Source of the DNA: an uncultured Sulfolobales archaeon
GTDB lineage: Archaea > Thermoproteota > Thermoprotei_A > Sulfolobales > Acidilobaceae
Length of the DNA stretch: 43,016 bases
Direction: 5' to 3'
NCBI GenBank assembly: GCA_937921695.1
Contig: CAKZTZ010000003.1
Span: 1-43,016 of the forward strand
A program made the translations under genes and the position numbers. The notes under the pieces are model-generated. The model saw nothing but the letters and a program-made list of their open reading frames with translations. It did no database searches and had not been told where the DNA came from. Position 1 is the first letter of the stretch; every line of letters begins with the position of its first letter. This document shows, in pieces, positions 1 to 7,715 of the stretch.

Positions 1-73
1 AAGCCTGTTTACCCCCGAATGTTAATCTTCCTTGCAAGGACTCCGTCTCACCTGCAGCGACCACTGTCGAGTC

Positions 74-91
74 TTAGGCTGTAAAGCCTAA
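74..91 (+). other. Hairpin with GUAA tetraloop
   Basis: A perfect 7-bp stem TTAGGCT/AGCCTAA closes a GTAA loop. On the plus strand this is a GNRA tetraloop, a common feature of structured RNA, followed at 103-125 by a second short inverted repeat (CCCAT/ATGGG). It may be part of an unrecognised RNA that starts before the window. The RNA interpretation is inference. Confidence 0.35.
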
Positions 92-138
92 CACCCGGGG
101 GCTCCCATTTCCCCCATGGGCTATAAAGTCGGGCAAAA

Positions 139-148
139 CTATAAATAT
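139..148 (+). promoter_or_regulatory. TATA-like box, target unclear
   Basis: CTATAAATAT is a near-consensus archaeal TATA element. A plus-strand transcript would start near 170, but no open gene follows, so it may drive an RNA or be a relic. Confidence 0.3.
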
Positions 149-239
149 TCCACTAGAAAACACGGGTAAGAAAAAGTCCTAACTCTGACGCCAAGGAACT
201 AGCCTAGAGAGCTTAAAATCATAGCCGTGACTATGAGGA

Positions 240-546
240 GTACAGTCAGCCACCTAAGCCAACACCAACGAGGAATGTGGCATTGCAGGGAGCGAAACTC
301 CCAACAACAACCCTAAAGCCTAGCAACATTAACCTCAAGCCTAACACTAGAATCAAGCTAGGCCTTCCAAACCAGCTCGCTAAGCCTAGAAAACAGTGTA
401 CTCATAGACCCTATAGCAATAGACTCCCTAGGCTCAGGGTTAACGAGAACAACCCTATCATCAGGGTAAACACTACTCAAAACACGACATAAATTAAAAC
501 CAAAAACCCCACAGCTACAGATAACACCAGGGAAGAGAGATAACAA
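240..546 (-). pseudogene. Possible decayed minus-strand coding region
   Basis: A 62-codon minus-strand frame (546 to 358, TTG start) is followed, after an in-frame stop, by further protein-like sequence in the same frame and then in a shifted frame (pieces such as VVVGSFAP and LVGVGLGG). The strand is strongly G+T-rich in the minus sense, the same bias seen at the 5' ends of real genes in this window. No family is recognised, and G+T-rich DNA easily gives hydrophobic false frames, so this is only a suggestion of a dead gene. Confidence 0.22.
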
Positions 547-740
547 CCAACACTTACCACTCCCCAGCCTAACATAAAGAACATATCAGCTATTCATTCA
601 CGCCATAGAATTTATCACCATCACAATCCATAAACAAAACCTTAAATACTTTAAATAATGAGTGGGAACTATTAAATAGTGTCCGGAGTTTCATATGCAA
701 GGCTCTGATGACACCATCCGGAGTCCGTTATACAAACCAT

Positions 741-763
741 AACTCTCAAAAGGGAATAGAAAG
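741..763 (-). repeat. Solitary CRISPR-like repeat
   Basis: Read on the minus strand, this is CTTTCTATTCCC followed by TTTTGAGAGTT. It matches the repeats at 27522-27543 and 27582-27603 at most positions and has the CTTTCWAT start typical of crenarchaeal CRISPR repeats. No second unit lies beside it, so it is an orphan or the last trace of an array. Confidence 0.45.
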
Positions 764-840
764 GGAAACGCTGGGGGAAGTGGGGTGTGAGGATATAAGT
801 GTGTGGTTGAGAGGAGTTTCTAGGGGATGATTGGGTTAGC

Positions 841-1449
841 ATGTCGTCCGGGTATAGGTTTATTGTTGATACTATGTTGGGGGATTTGGCTAGGTGGCTT
901 AGGATTCTAGGCTATGATACTGTCTATTCTAGGATCTATAGTGATAGGGAGGTTCTCGAGCTGGCTTTTCTCGGTGGTAGGGTTTTGGTTACGAGGGATG
1001 GGGGGCTTTACCGTAGGGCTGTTAAGATGGGTGTGAAGAGTGTTCTAGTTGAATCGACTATTATAGAGGAGAGGCTGGCCGAGGTCTCTGTTAAGCTTGG
1101 TATAGATCTTATAGTTGATCCTGAGAAGAGTAGGTGTCCTGAGTGTAATGGTGTCCTCGAGAGGGTTGAAGATAAGAGTTTGGTTAAAGACAGGGTACCC
1201 CCTAACGCTCTAAACTCCTACGATATTTTCTACGTGTGTAGTAAGTGTGGTAAAGCCTATTGGGAGGGCAGCCACTGGCATAATATAAGGAGGGTTATCG
1301 AGGAGGCTAAGAGGCGCGCGGAGGAGTATAGGAAGGCTTATAGACCTAGAAAGATTAAAACTAGAAAGGGGTTCGGGAGTAGTGCTTTCAAAGATAAAAA
1401 CACTCCCCATAATGTGGGGGCGGATACTGAGGCTAGCGAGCAGGCCTGA
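841..1449 (+). CDS. Mut7-C RNase domain protein with zinc ribbon
   Basis: A 202-residue protein. Residues 5-95 form a PIN-like Mut7-C (DUF82) RNase domain, with acidic residues at D10, D15, D35 and D53 and the hallmark start FIVDTMLGDLARWLRILGYD. It is followed by a zinc ribbon with C99/C102 and C133/C136. The family is thought to cut RNA, but the archaeal substrates are unknown. The length is normal for the archaeal family, with a basic tail after residue 150. ATG start. The last 68 bases overlap the secE frame, so the two genes are probably co-expressed and translated in a coupled way. Confidence 0.85.
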   Translation: MSSGYRFIVDTMLGDLARWLRILGYDTVYSRIYSDREVLELAFLGGRVLVTRDGGLYRRAVKMGVKSVLVESTIIEERLAEVSVKLGIDLIVDPEKSRCPECNGVLERVEDKSLVKDRVPPNALNSYDIFYVCSKCGKAYWEGSHWHNIRRVIEEAKRRAEEYRKAYRPRKIKTRKGFGSSAFKDKNTPHNVGADTEASEQA

Positions 1450-1564
1450 CACAGAAGAATACATGCTCTTATTAAGGTTGAGCCTCATAGGGTTCACCCT
1501 CGTGGGCGGTATAGGATTCATAATACATATGATATACATATTGATAACAAGCCCTGGAAGCTAG
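1382..1564 (+). CDS. secE: Preprotein translocase subunit SecE (Sec61 gamma)
   Basis: A protein of 60 residues or fewer with one transmembrane helix near residues 30-54, preceded by the typical SecE amphipathic stretch RILRLASRPDTEEY. SecE clamps the SecY channel in the membrane. GTG at 1382 gives a 68-base overlap with the Mut7-C gene; ATG at 1412 would shorten the overlap to 38 bases and still leave the whole conserved core. Spt5 lies downstream in the secE-nusG order that is usual in archaea, which supports the call for such a short frame. Confidence 0.82.
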   Translation: MLSKIKTLPIMWGRILRLASRPDTEEYMLLLRLSLIGFTLVGGIGFIIHMIYILITSPGS

Positions 1565-1814
1565 CTTGAAACTAAAGCCAGAAACAACTTATGAAGTCCA
1601 ACACGCTGTAACAGGTGTTTCCCCTGCTATTAACGCTCGTATATCCACTAGTAGAGTAAAACCTACCCCTGTTATAATCGGGGAAGCATGGAGTTTTTAG
1701 AGGCCAACGCTATGGCCCCCACGCCACTACTGGAGGCATTCGAGCTGAGGTCCTTTTAGAAAGTATTTAGCTTTAAGAGTTTCAGATATTCTATGTTATT
1801 AGAGGGGAACTATT

Positions 1815-2279
1815 TTGTCGGCGGGTGAGTCGAGGTTTTACGCTATCCAGGTAACTGGGGGTATGGAGGAGAGGGTTGCTTTAATCATTGTGGAGAGGGC
1901 TAAGAGTATGGGTCTTAAGGTTAAGAGTGTTCTAGTGCCTGTAGATTCTAAGGGTTTCCTGGTAGTTGAGGTTGACAATCCAGGAATCCTCTTCCACATA
2001 ACTAGGGGGATTAGGTATGTTAAGAGGAAGAGGCCTATTATGGTTAGGGAGGAGGAGGTTGTGAGGCTTGCTAGGCCTATAGTTGAGGCGCCTAAACTGT
2101 CTAAGGGACAGCTCATAGAGGTTATAGGTGGGCCTTTTAAGGGTATGAAGGGTAGGGTTATTGAGGTTCACGAGGCTAGGGGGGAGGTTGACGTGGCTCT
2201 TCTAGAAGCTGATTATAGGATGATAGTAACTATACCCTTAGACATAGTCAAGCTTGTGGAGGAGAAGGCGCCTGGATAG
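1815..2279 (+). CDS. spt5: Transcription elongation factor Spt5 (NusG family)
   Basis: A 154-residue protein. The NGN domain covers roughly residues 7-88 (start RFYAIQVTGGMEERVA). A KOW domain covers about 98-145, with GQLIEVIGGPFKGMKGRV as the KOW signature. With Spt4 it closes the RNA polymerase clamp and promotes elongation. TTG start with a GAGGGG ribosome-binding sequence a few bases upstream. It sits 250 bases after secE and 3 bases before thiI. The length is typical for archaeal Spt5. Confidence 0.93.
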   Translation: MSAGESRFYAIQVTGGMEERVALIIVERAKSMGLKVKSVLVPVDSKGFLVVEVDNPGILFHITRGIRYVKRKRPIMVREEEVVRLARPIVEAPKLSKGQLIEVIGGPFKGMKGRVIEVHEARGEVDVALLEADYRMIVTIPLDIVKLVEEKAPG

Positions 2280-2282
2280 TCT

Positions 2283-3491
2283 TTGAACCGTGTGATGGGA
2301 GCCGTGATAGATTATTTCAACATAGTCCTCGTAAGGTATGGGGAGATCAGCGTTAAAGGAGTAAGGACTAGGCGTAGAATGGAGGGCTTACTCGTTAAAG
2401 CCCTCAAAGAAGCCCTAGAGAGTTTTAAAGTTAGGGGTAGGATAGATGTTTCAGAGGGGCGCATATTCATATGGGATCCTGATGATGTAGAGGGTGCTGT
2501 TAGGGCTGTAGCCCGGGTTTTCGGGGTCAAATCCCTCTCCCCAGCATACGCCACGGAGTTCACGGACCTCGAGGATCTCGTGGCTAGGGCTTCAGAGTTC
2601 TTCTCTGACAAGGTTAAAGGTAAAGTGTTCAGGGTTAGAGCTAGGAGGGTTGGGAGTCACAATTTCACTAGCAAGGATGTTGAGAGAATCTTAGGAGCTA
2701 AACTCTTAGAGCTTGGAGCCTCTAAAGTCAACCTTGAAAACCCAGAGTATACTGCTTACGTGGAAATCAGGGGTAGGAGGTTATTCATGTATGATAAAAT
2801 TTACGAGGGCCCCGGCGGGCTCCCCCTAGGTAGTGAGGAGAATGTCCTCGTATTGTTCAGCGGGGGCTTCGACTCAACAGTAGCTTCTTGGATGCTCATG
2901 AAGAGGGGGTGCCCAGTACACCTAGTACATTACGATTTAGGGTTCCCGGAGACTGTTAAAGTAGCCCTTGAAGCTGCAAAGTTCCTCTCAGACAACTGGA
3001 GCTACGGGCATAAAATGAGAATGTACATCGTGAACTTTAAAGGAGCAGCTTTAATAGTTAACGGCCTCATATCACCCCCCTACAGGACTCTAGTAATGAG
3101 AGGGCTCATGGTTAAACACGCTGAAAGCCTAGCGGAAAAACTAGGCATAGAAGCTCTAGCCACGGGAGAATCAATAGGCCAGGTCGCCAGCCAAACTATT
3201 AGAAACATACACCTAGTAGAGAGGAGCGTAAAACTCCCCATAATAAGGCCCCTAGCAGGCTTCGACAAAGACGAGATAATAAAAACATCAATGAAAATAG
3301 GAACATACGAAATAAACAAGAAACAAATAGAAGTATGCGGGCTCGCAGCCACACCAACACCAAAAGGGAGGCTCGACAAGTTCGAAAAAGAACTAGACAA
3401 AGTCTCCGACATCATAATACCCGACCCCATAGAAATAGACCTTAAAAACAGCAGCCTCCAAGAAATCCTGGGAAAACTAGGATTAAAATAA
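2283..3491 (+). CDS. thiI: tRNA 4-thiouridine synthase ThiI
   Basis: A 402-residue protein: an N-terminal ferredoxin-like region, a THUMP domain (about 65-170) and a PP-loop ATPase with SGGFDS at 193-198. It adenylates U8 of tRNA for sulfur transfer to 4-thiouridine. C352, in VCGLAATPTP, matches the conserved catalytic cysteine of the PP-loop domain. There is no C-terminal rhodanese domain, as is usual in archaea, so sulfur must come from another donor. TTG start (2283), with GTG/ATG alternatives within 15 bases. The sense strand shifts strongly from G-rich at the start to A/C-rich at the end. Confidence 0.93.
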   Translation: MNRVMGAVIDYFNIVLVRYGEISVKGVRTRRRMEGLLVKALKEALESFKVRGRIDVSEGRIFIWDPDDVEGAVRAVARVFGVKSLSPAYATEFTDLEDLVARASEFFSDKVKGKVFRVRARRVGSHNFTSKDVERILGAKLLELGASKVNLENPEYTAYVEIRGRRLFMYDKIYEGPGGLPLGSEENVLVLFSGGFDSTVASWMLMKRGCPVHLVHYDLGFPETVKVALEAAKFLSDNWSYGHKMRMYIVNFKGAALIVNGLISPPYRTLVMRGLMVKHAESLAEKLGIEALATGESIGQVASQTIRNIHLVERSVKLPIIRPLAGFDKDEIIKTSMKIGTYEINKKQIEVCGLAATPTPKGRLDKFEKELDKVSDIIIPDPIEIDLKNSSLQEILGKLGLK

Positions 3492-3792
3492 CAGATCCAC
3501 CCTTAGCACCCCCCACAAAGCCCGAAATCTCCACGCCATGAGAGGCTTTTAGGGTAAAAAGGACCAACAACTACTTATAGGCCCACGCCCCTTTAGGCTT
3601 AACCCCTGCATATCGGGCTCAGGTTAAAGATGCACATGTATGGTTCCCCATTTATTCACACTAAAGCCTCCCATGAAGGGGGCCCCCGGCGTGCGAAAAA
3701 TTACACTGATGAAGGAGCGGTTAGAAGGATGTTTGAGGACCTTTATAGTTTTAAGAGGTGGAATTTAACGTTATTATTGGAGTTGAAATAGT
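3492..3792. other. Intergenic region, no gene seen
   Basis: About 300 bases. A TATA-like ACTTATAG near 3570 and another (TTTATAG) near 3740 could serve an RNA or the next gene. I looked for C/D-box spacing on both strands and found none. Confidence 0.5.
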
Positions 3793-4686
3793 TTGATAGA
3801 CGTGCTAGTGACAGGGTCTGTAGTGTTCACAGGTGAGAGACTGATAAGGGATGGCTATGTTTACGTGAAGGATGGAAAGGTGGATTCTGTTGGGGAAACT
3901 CCTGTCCCAGAAGATTATAGTTATGCTACGCTACTATTGGGGGGTCCTGGTAGGATAGTTGTCCCTGGTTTGACTGCTCTAGCTAGCACTGCCGCTTACC
4001 CGTTGAGGTTTAGGGGGGCTTCTATGGCTGAGAGGGTTAACTATTATAGGGGTCTCGACGTTAAAACCCTGATGATTCTCTCGCTCCCCGCTGTCTACGA
4101 GCTTCATATGAGCGGTGTTACTACAATAATAGTTGAAGGGTTAACCCCGGAGCTGCCTTTGGGCCTTTCAGAAGCTGTAGGGGGGTTCTATGGGCTTGCT
4201 GTCCCCGTGTGTAGTGGTGTTGAGCCTAAATATGTGCCTGGCCTAGCGTCCGCTTTGAGGGTTTCAGGCCCGGGGTGTGAGGGGGAGGCTGATGTGGTTG
4301 AGGTTGATGGTAGGGGTTTTAGGGGTTCTAGGAGGGTTTTAGGGATTTTCCGTGGGGCCTCACTATTCTTAGCAGCTTCGAGAGTTGAAGACCCTCTCGG
4401 GGAGAGTCTTGAGCTTAGGAAAGCAGCGATGCTCCCTCCCCCAGCTATAAAGCAGGGGAGGATTGCGGAGATAGCTGTGTTTGATGTTAGCAGGCCCCCG
4501 GCTATGATGCTTGATATTGCTTCGGAGAAGGAGATTTTGAAAGTGTATTCTAGTGGGGCTAGGTTAGAGTCTCTAATAGCGGGGGAGGATGTCCTAGTAG
4601 ATACTGGGGAGCACCTCTATATTGTGGAGAGGTCTTTCAAGGAGGCTAGGAGCTTGAGCGAGAAGATTCTCAGAAAGCTCGGTTGA
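3793..4686 (+). CDS. Degenerate amidohydrolase-like protein
   Basis: A 297-residue protein. The N-terminus (VLVTGSVVFTGERLIRDGYV, then VKDGKVDSVG and IVVPGL) and the C-terminus (RIAEIAVFDVSRPP) form the composite beta-sandwich domain of the amidohydrolase superfamily. The TIM-barrel part between them is much shorter than usual (family members are commonly about 400 residues). The metal-binding HxH expected after PGL is replaced by TALAST. A hydrolase activity with the standard metal site is therefore unlikely; a binding or structural role is possible. TTG start. It lies 46 bases before the PINA gene, so it may share its transcript. Confidence 0.7.
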   Translation: MIDVLVTGSVVFTGERLIRDGYVYVKDGKVDSVGETPVPEDYSYATLLLGGPGRIVVPGLTALASTAAYPLRFRGASMAERVNYYRGLDVKTLMILSLPAVYELHMSGVTTIIVEGLTPELPLGLSEAVGGFYGLAVPVCSGVEPKYVPGLASALRVSGPGCEGEADVVEVDGRGFRGSRRVLGIFRGASLFLAASRVEDPLGESLELRKAAMLPPPAIKQGRIAEIAVFDVSRPPAMMLDIASEKEILKVYSSGARLESLIAGEDVLVDTGEHLYIVERSFKEARSLSEKILRKLG

Positions 4687-4732
4687 AAGTGAATGCTTTA
4701 AACTCTTAGATTGTAAGCTTTAATCTTAGAGG

Positions 4733-6277
4733 ATGGCGCGAGGATTGTCTAGGGCTGAGACTAGGGTATATGTGGTAGACCTGGACTCTATAATCGATGG
4801 GAGCCTCAGGAGGCTCATAGAGAGGGGGGAGGTTAAAGGTAGGATTTTAATACACAAGGCTATAGTAGAGTATCTCCATAGCGAGGCTGTAAATGGGAAA
4901 TCAATAGGCTTCACAGGGTTAAACGAGCTGAGCAATATCCTTAGAGCCTCCAAGGGTTTCGTTGAGGTTTCTATTGTAGAGGAGGAGAAGAGGCTTCTAA
5001 GAGAATATGATGGGCAGAGTGTTAAGGCGATAGTGAGGGATTATGCTTGGAGGGTTGGAGCTACACTAATAACATCGGATGGTGTTCAAGCTATGGCAGC
5101 CCAGGCCTTAGGGATACCTGTACTCCACTTCTCCAAGGAGCCCGCTGAGAAGCTTAAACTTGAAACGTTCTTCGACTATAAGACTATGAGTGTCCACCTT
5201 AAAGAGGGGGCCCCCCCTCTAGCTAAGGTTGGGAGCCCTGGTAGGTGGGTTTTCGTAAAACTTAGAGAAGCCCCCATGACTAGGGCTGAGCTCGAAGAGA
5301 TTTCCAGGGAGGTCGTAGAAGCGGCCTCCCGCGGGGGCTATGGGTATGTTGAGATAGATAGGGTGGGCTCTACTATAGTTCAGCTTGGGGATTACAGGAT
5401 AGTCATAGCTAGGCCTCCCCTGAGCGATGGGTGGGAGATAACTGCTGTTAAACCCCTTGTTAAACTCAGACTCGAGGATTACAATCTCCAGGAGAAGCTC
5501 CTTAGAAGGCTTATGGAGAGGGCTGAAGGCATATTGATAGCTGGGGCTCCCGGGATGGGTAAAACTACTTTCGCCCAGGCCCTCGCAGAGTTCTACTCAA
5601 GGCAGGGTAAGATTGTTAAGACTGTAGAGTCCCCGAGGGATATGAGGCTGCCAGCTATAATAACACAGTATTCTAAAACATACGCTAGCATGGGGGAGCT
5701 CCACGACATACTCCTCCTATCGCGCCCCGACTATACAGTGTTCGACGAGCTCAGGAACGATGAGGACTTCAAACTCTACGTAGACCTGAGACTAGCTGGA
5801 ATAGGGATGGTTGGGGTGCTCCACGCCACTTCACCAATAGATGCTATACAAAGGTTTATAAGGAGAGTAGAGCTCGGCATGATACCCAGCATAGTGGACA
5901 CTGTAATATTCATAGATAAAGGTATGGTAACTAAAGTCTACGAGCTATCAATAAACGTTAAACTCCCCTCAGGGCTGAGAGAGGCGGAGCTCACAAGACC
6001 CGTAGTGGAAGTTAAAGACTTCATAACAGGAGAGCTTGAATATGAAATATACACGTTCGGAGAACAAACAATGGTAGTCCCAGTTAGGAAAGGGAGGGGG
6101 GCGAACATAGAAGACATTATTAGGAAAATAATGCCGGAAGCGAACGTGGAAGTGTCCGGGGAAACACTAATAGTGAGGCTACCAAGATATGGGGCGAAGA
6201 TAACAGCTAGAAAAGTGAAGAGGGTAAAGAAACTAGCTGAAGACCATGGGCTCGAACTCAAGTTCGTACCTGAGTAG
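4733..6277 (+). CDS. pina: PINA: PIN-domain/KH-domain ATPase
   Basis: A 514-residue protein with three parts: an N-terminal PIN domain (about 11-135; acidic residues D16, E46, D103 and D116), a type II secretion-like ATPase (Walker A GAPGMGKTT at 271-279; Walker B around VFDELRND) and a C-terminal KH-like region (about 440-510). This is the COG1855 layout. In Sulfolobus the homologue PINA is a hexameric Holliday-junction branch-migration motor that works with Hjc. Here Hjc is the next gene, 119 bases downstream on the same strand, which fits that partnership. ATG start. Confidence 0.9.
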   Translation: MARGLSRAETRVYVVDLDSIIDGSLRRLIERGEVKGRILIHKAIVEYLHSEAVNGKSIGFTGLNELSNILRASKGFVEVSIVEEEKRLLREYDGQSVKAIVRDYAWRVGATLITSDGVQAMAAQALGIPVLHFSKEPAEKLKLETFFDYKTMSVHLKEGAPPLAKVGSPGRWVFVKLREAPMTRAELEEISREVVEAASRGGYGYVEIDRVGSTIVQLGDYRIVIARPPLSDGWEITAVKPLVKLRLEDYNLQEKLLRRLMERAEGILIAGAPGMGKTTFAQALAEFYSRQGKIVKTVESPRDMRLPAIITQYSKTYASMGELHDILLLSRPDYTVFDELRNDEDFKLYVDLRLAGIGMVGVLHATSPIDAIQRFIRRVELGMIPSIVDTVIFIDKGMVTKVYELSINVKLPSGLREAELTRPVVEVKDFITGELEYEIYTFGEQTMVVPVRKGRGANIEDIIRKIMPEANVEVSGETLIVRLPRYGAKITARKVKRVKKLAEDHGLELKFVPE

Positions 6278-6396
6278 GCAATAAGGAGGAATAACCCTAA
6301 CATGAGGGGGAACATTAAAGATTACCGGCCTCGAGGATACTCTCTTATAAAGCCCACACCTATTACAACTACTAGAGGCTCCAGAGGGGCGCTCTA

Positions 6397-6831
6397 ATGA
6401 GCTATCCTAAAGCGAAAGCCTCTAGGGCGGAGAACGAGCTGGCCACTATACTGTGGAGTCTGGGATATGCTGCTGTTAGAGGCCCGTCTAGCGGCGGGGG
6501 TGTTAAGAGGAGGTTTCAGCCGGACCTTGTAGCTTTGAAGGAGGGTAAGATCCTGGTTTTTGAGGTTAAAATGGGGAGGGAGGGGGAGCCTGTATACCTT
6601 GAGTCTAGCCAGGTTCTTGGTTTAACAGAGTTCTCTAGGAGGTCTGGGGGCTTAGCTTTTATAGCTGTTAGGCTTAGGGGGGAGGGGTGGAGGTTTCACT
6701 CTCTGGAGCGCCTTGAAACTACGCGGGGAGGTAATTTTAAGCTGGAGAGGCCTGAGTCGGGCTTGAAGATTAGGGATTTAGAGGAGGCTCTCTTCCCTAA
6801 GACTGAGAAGCTCTCAAAGTTCATGGTTTAA
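6397..6831 (+). CDS. hjc: Holliday junction resolvase Hjc
   Basis: A 144-residue nuclease of the archaeal Hjc family. The PD-(D/E)XK active site is visible as E12, D43 in QPDLVAL, and E56-V-K58 in VFEVK. It cuts four-way junctions symmetrically during recombination. The length is normal. ATG start, downstream of PINA, its likely partner. The C-terminal tail (LFPKTEKLSKFMV) is slightly longer than the nuclease core and could be a partner-binding peptide; that is inference. Confidence 0.92.
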   Translation: MSYPKAKASRAENELATILWSLGYAAVRGPSSGGGVKRRFQPDLVALKEGKILVFEVKMGREGEPVYLESSQVLGLTEFSRRSGGLAFIAVRLRGEGWRFHSLERLETTRGGNFKLERPESGLKIRDLEEALFPKTEKLSKFMV

Positions 6832-6883
6832 ACATAGCTTTATTAAGCTTCACAAAACCTATATTAACCGGAAGGTGAGCTAG

Positions 6884-7690
6884 ATGGTTAACGGTCCCAC
6901 TTTAACTTTGTTAGCGTTAATAGTCTTAATAGTAGTAACCCTCCTGTTCATGAGTGTTAGGGTAGTCAGGGAGTATGAGAGGGCCGTAGTATTTAGGCTT
7001 GGGAGGCTTCTAGGGATTAAAGGGCCTGGCCTCTTCTTCCTAATACCTTTCATAGACTCTATGGTTAAAATAGACTTGAGGATAGTAGCTACAGATGTGC
7101 CTGAGCAGAAGATAATAACTAAGGATAACGTGACTGTAGGGGTTGACGCTGTGATATACTATAAAGTCTTCGACCCTGAGAGGGCTGTAACTAAAATAGA
7201 GAACTTCCACTATGCAGTCTTAATGCTAGGCCAGACAACTTTGAGGGACGTAGTAGGGCAGGCTGAGCTAGACGACCTCCTAACTAGAAGGGAGGAGATT
7301 AACAAGAGACTCCAAGAGATCTTAGACACGCTCACAGACCCCTGGGGCGTTAAAGTGACAGCTGTCACTCTCAAGGAGGTTAAACTGCCCGAAGGAATGT
7401 TGAGAGCTATGGCTAAGCAGGCTGAAGCTGAAAGGTGGAGGAGGGCGAGAATCATAGAGGCTGAAGGTGAGAGGCAAGCTGCAGCTATAATGGCTGAGGC
7501 CGCCACGTTCTACGAGAAGCACCTTGTAGCTGTCAGGCTGAGAGAACTTCAAACTCTAATAGAGATCGCTAGGGAGAAGAACATGGTAGTAGTGACTCCT
7601 ACAATGCTAGGTAGTAATGAGGCTCTAGGACTATTAATGGGTATATCAAGGGGTGGGGTTCCACAGGCTGCTCCAAGGACTGAAGGGTGA
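6884..7690 (+). CDS. Stomatin-like SPFH-domain membrane protein
   Basis: A 268-residue protein. One N-terminal transmembrane helix (about 6-28) is followed by an SPFH/band-7 domain starting VVREYERAVVFRLGRL, then a helical, alanine/glutamate-rich stretch (about 170-235) used for oligomerisation. ATG start with a good ribosome-binding sequence (GGAAGGTGAG) just upstream. It lies 25 bases before the NfeD protease. This stomatin-NfeD pair is widespread; in Pyrococcus the protease cuts the stomatin tail. Confidence 0.92.
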   Translation: MVNGPTLTLLALIVLIVVTLLFMSVRVVREYERAVVFRLGRLLGIKGPGLFFLIPFIDSMVKIDLRIVATDVPEQKIITKDNVTVGVDAVIYYKVFDPERAVTKIENFHYAVLMLGQTTLRDVVGQAELDDLLTRREEINKRLQEILDTLTDPWGVKVTAVTLKEVKLPEGMLRAMAKQAEAERWRRARIIEAEGERQAAAIMAEAATFYEKHLVAVRLRELQTLIEIAREKNMVVVTPTMLGSNEALGLLMGISRGGVPQAAPRTEG

Positions 7691-7715
7691 GATTTAACAT
7701 TCGCGGTGTAATTTC

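Larger units (their letters stand above)
1..840. other. Intergenic region without an intact gene
   Basis: About 840 bases hold no convincing complete gene. I see a short hairpin (74-91), a strong TATA-like element (139-148), an A+C-rich plus strand between about 240 and 560 that looks like a decayed minus-strand frame, two copies of an 8-base word TCCGGAGT at 682-689 and 717-724, and a CRISPR-like repeat at 741-763. No rRNA, SRP RNA or RNase P RNA signature could be recognised. Confidence 0.6.

Noticed and set aside
277-492. 71-codon plus-strand frame
   Set aside because: It is rich in Asn, Pro, Lys and Thr from A+C-rich DNA, has no fold-like pattern or ribosome-binding site, and overlaps the better minus-strand candidate.
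682-724. Direct repeat TCCGGAGT spaced by 35 bases as a mobile-element duplication
   Set aside because: Eight bases without terminal inverted repeats or a transposase frame between them is too little.
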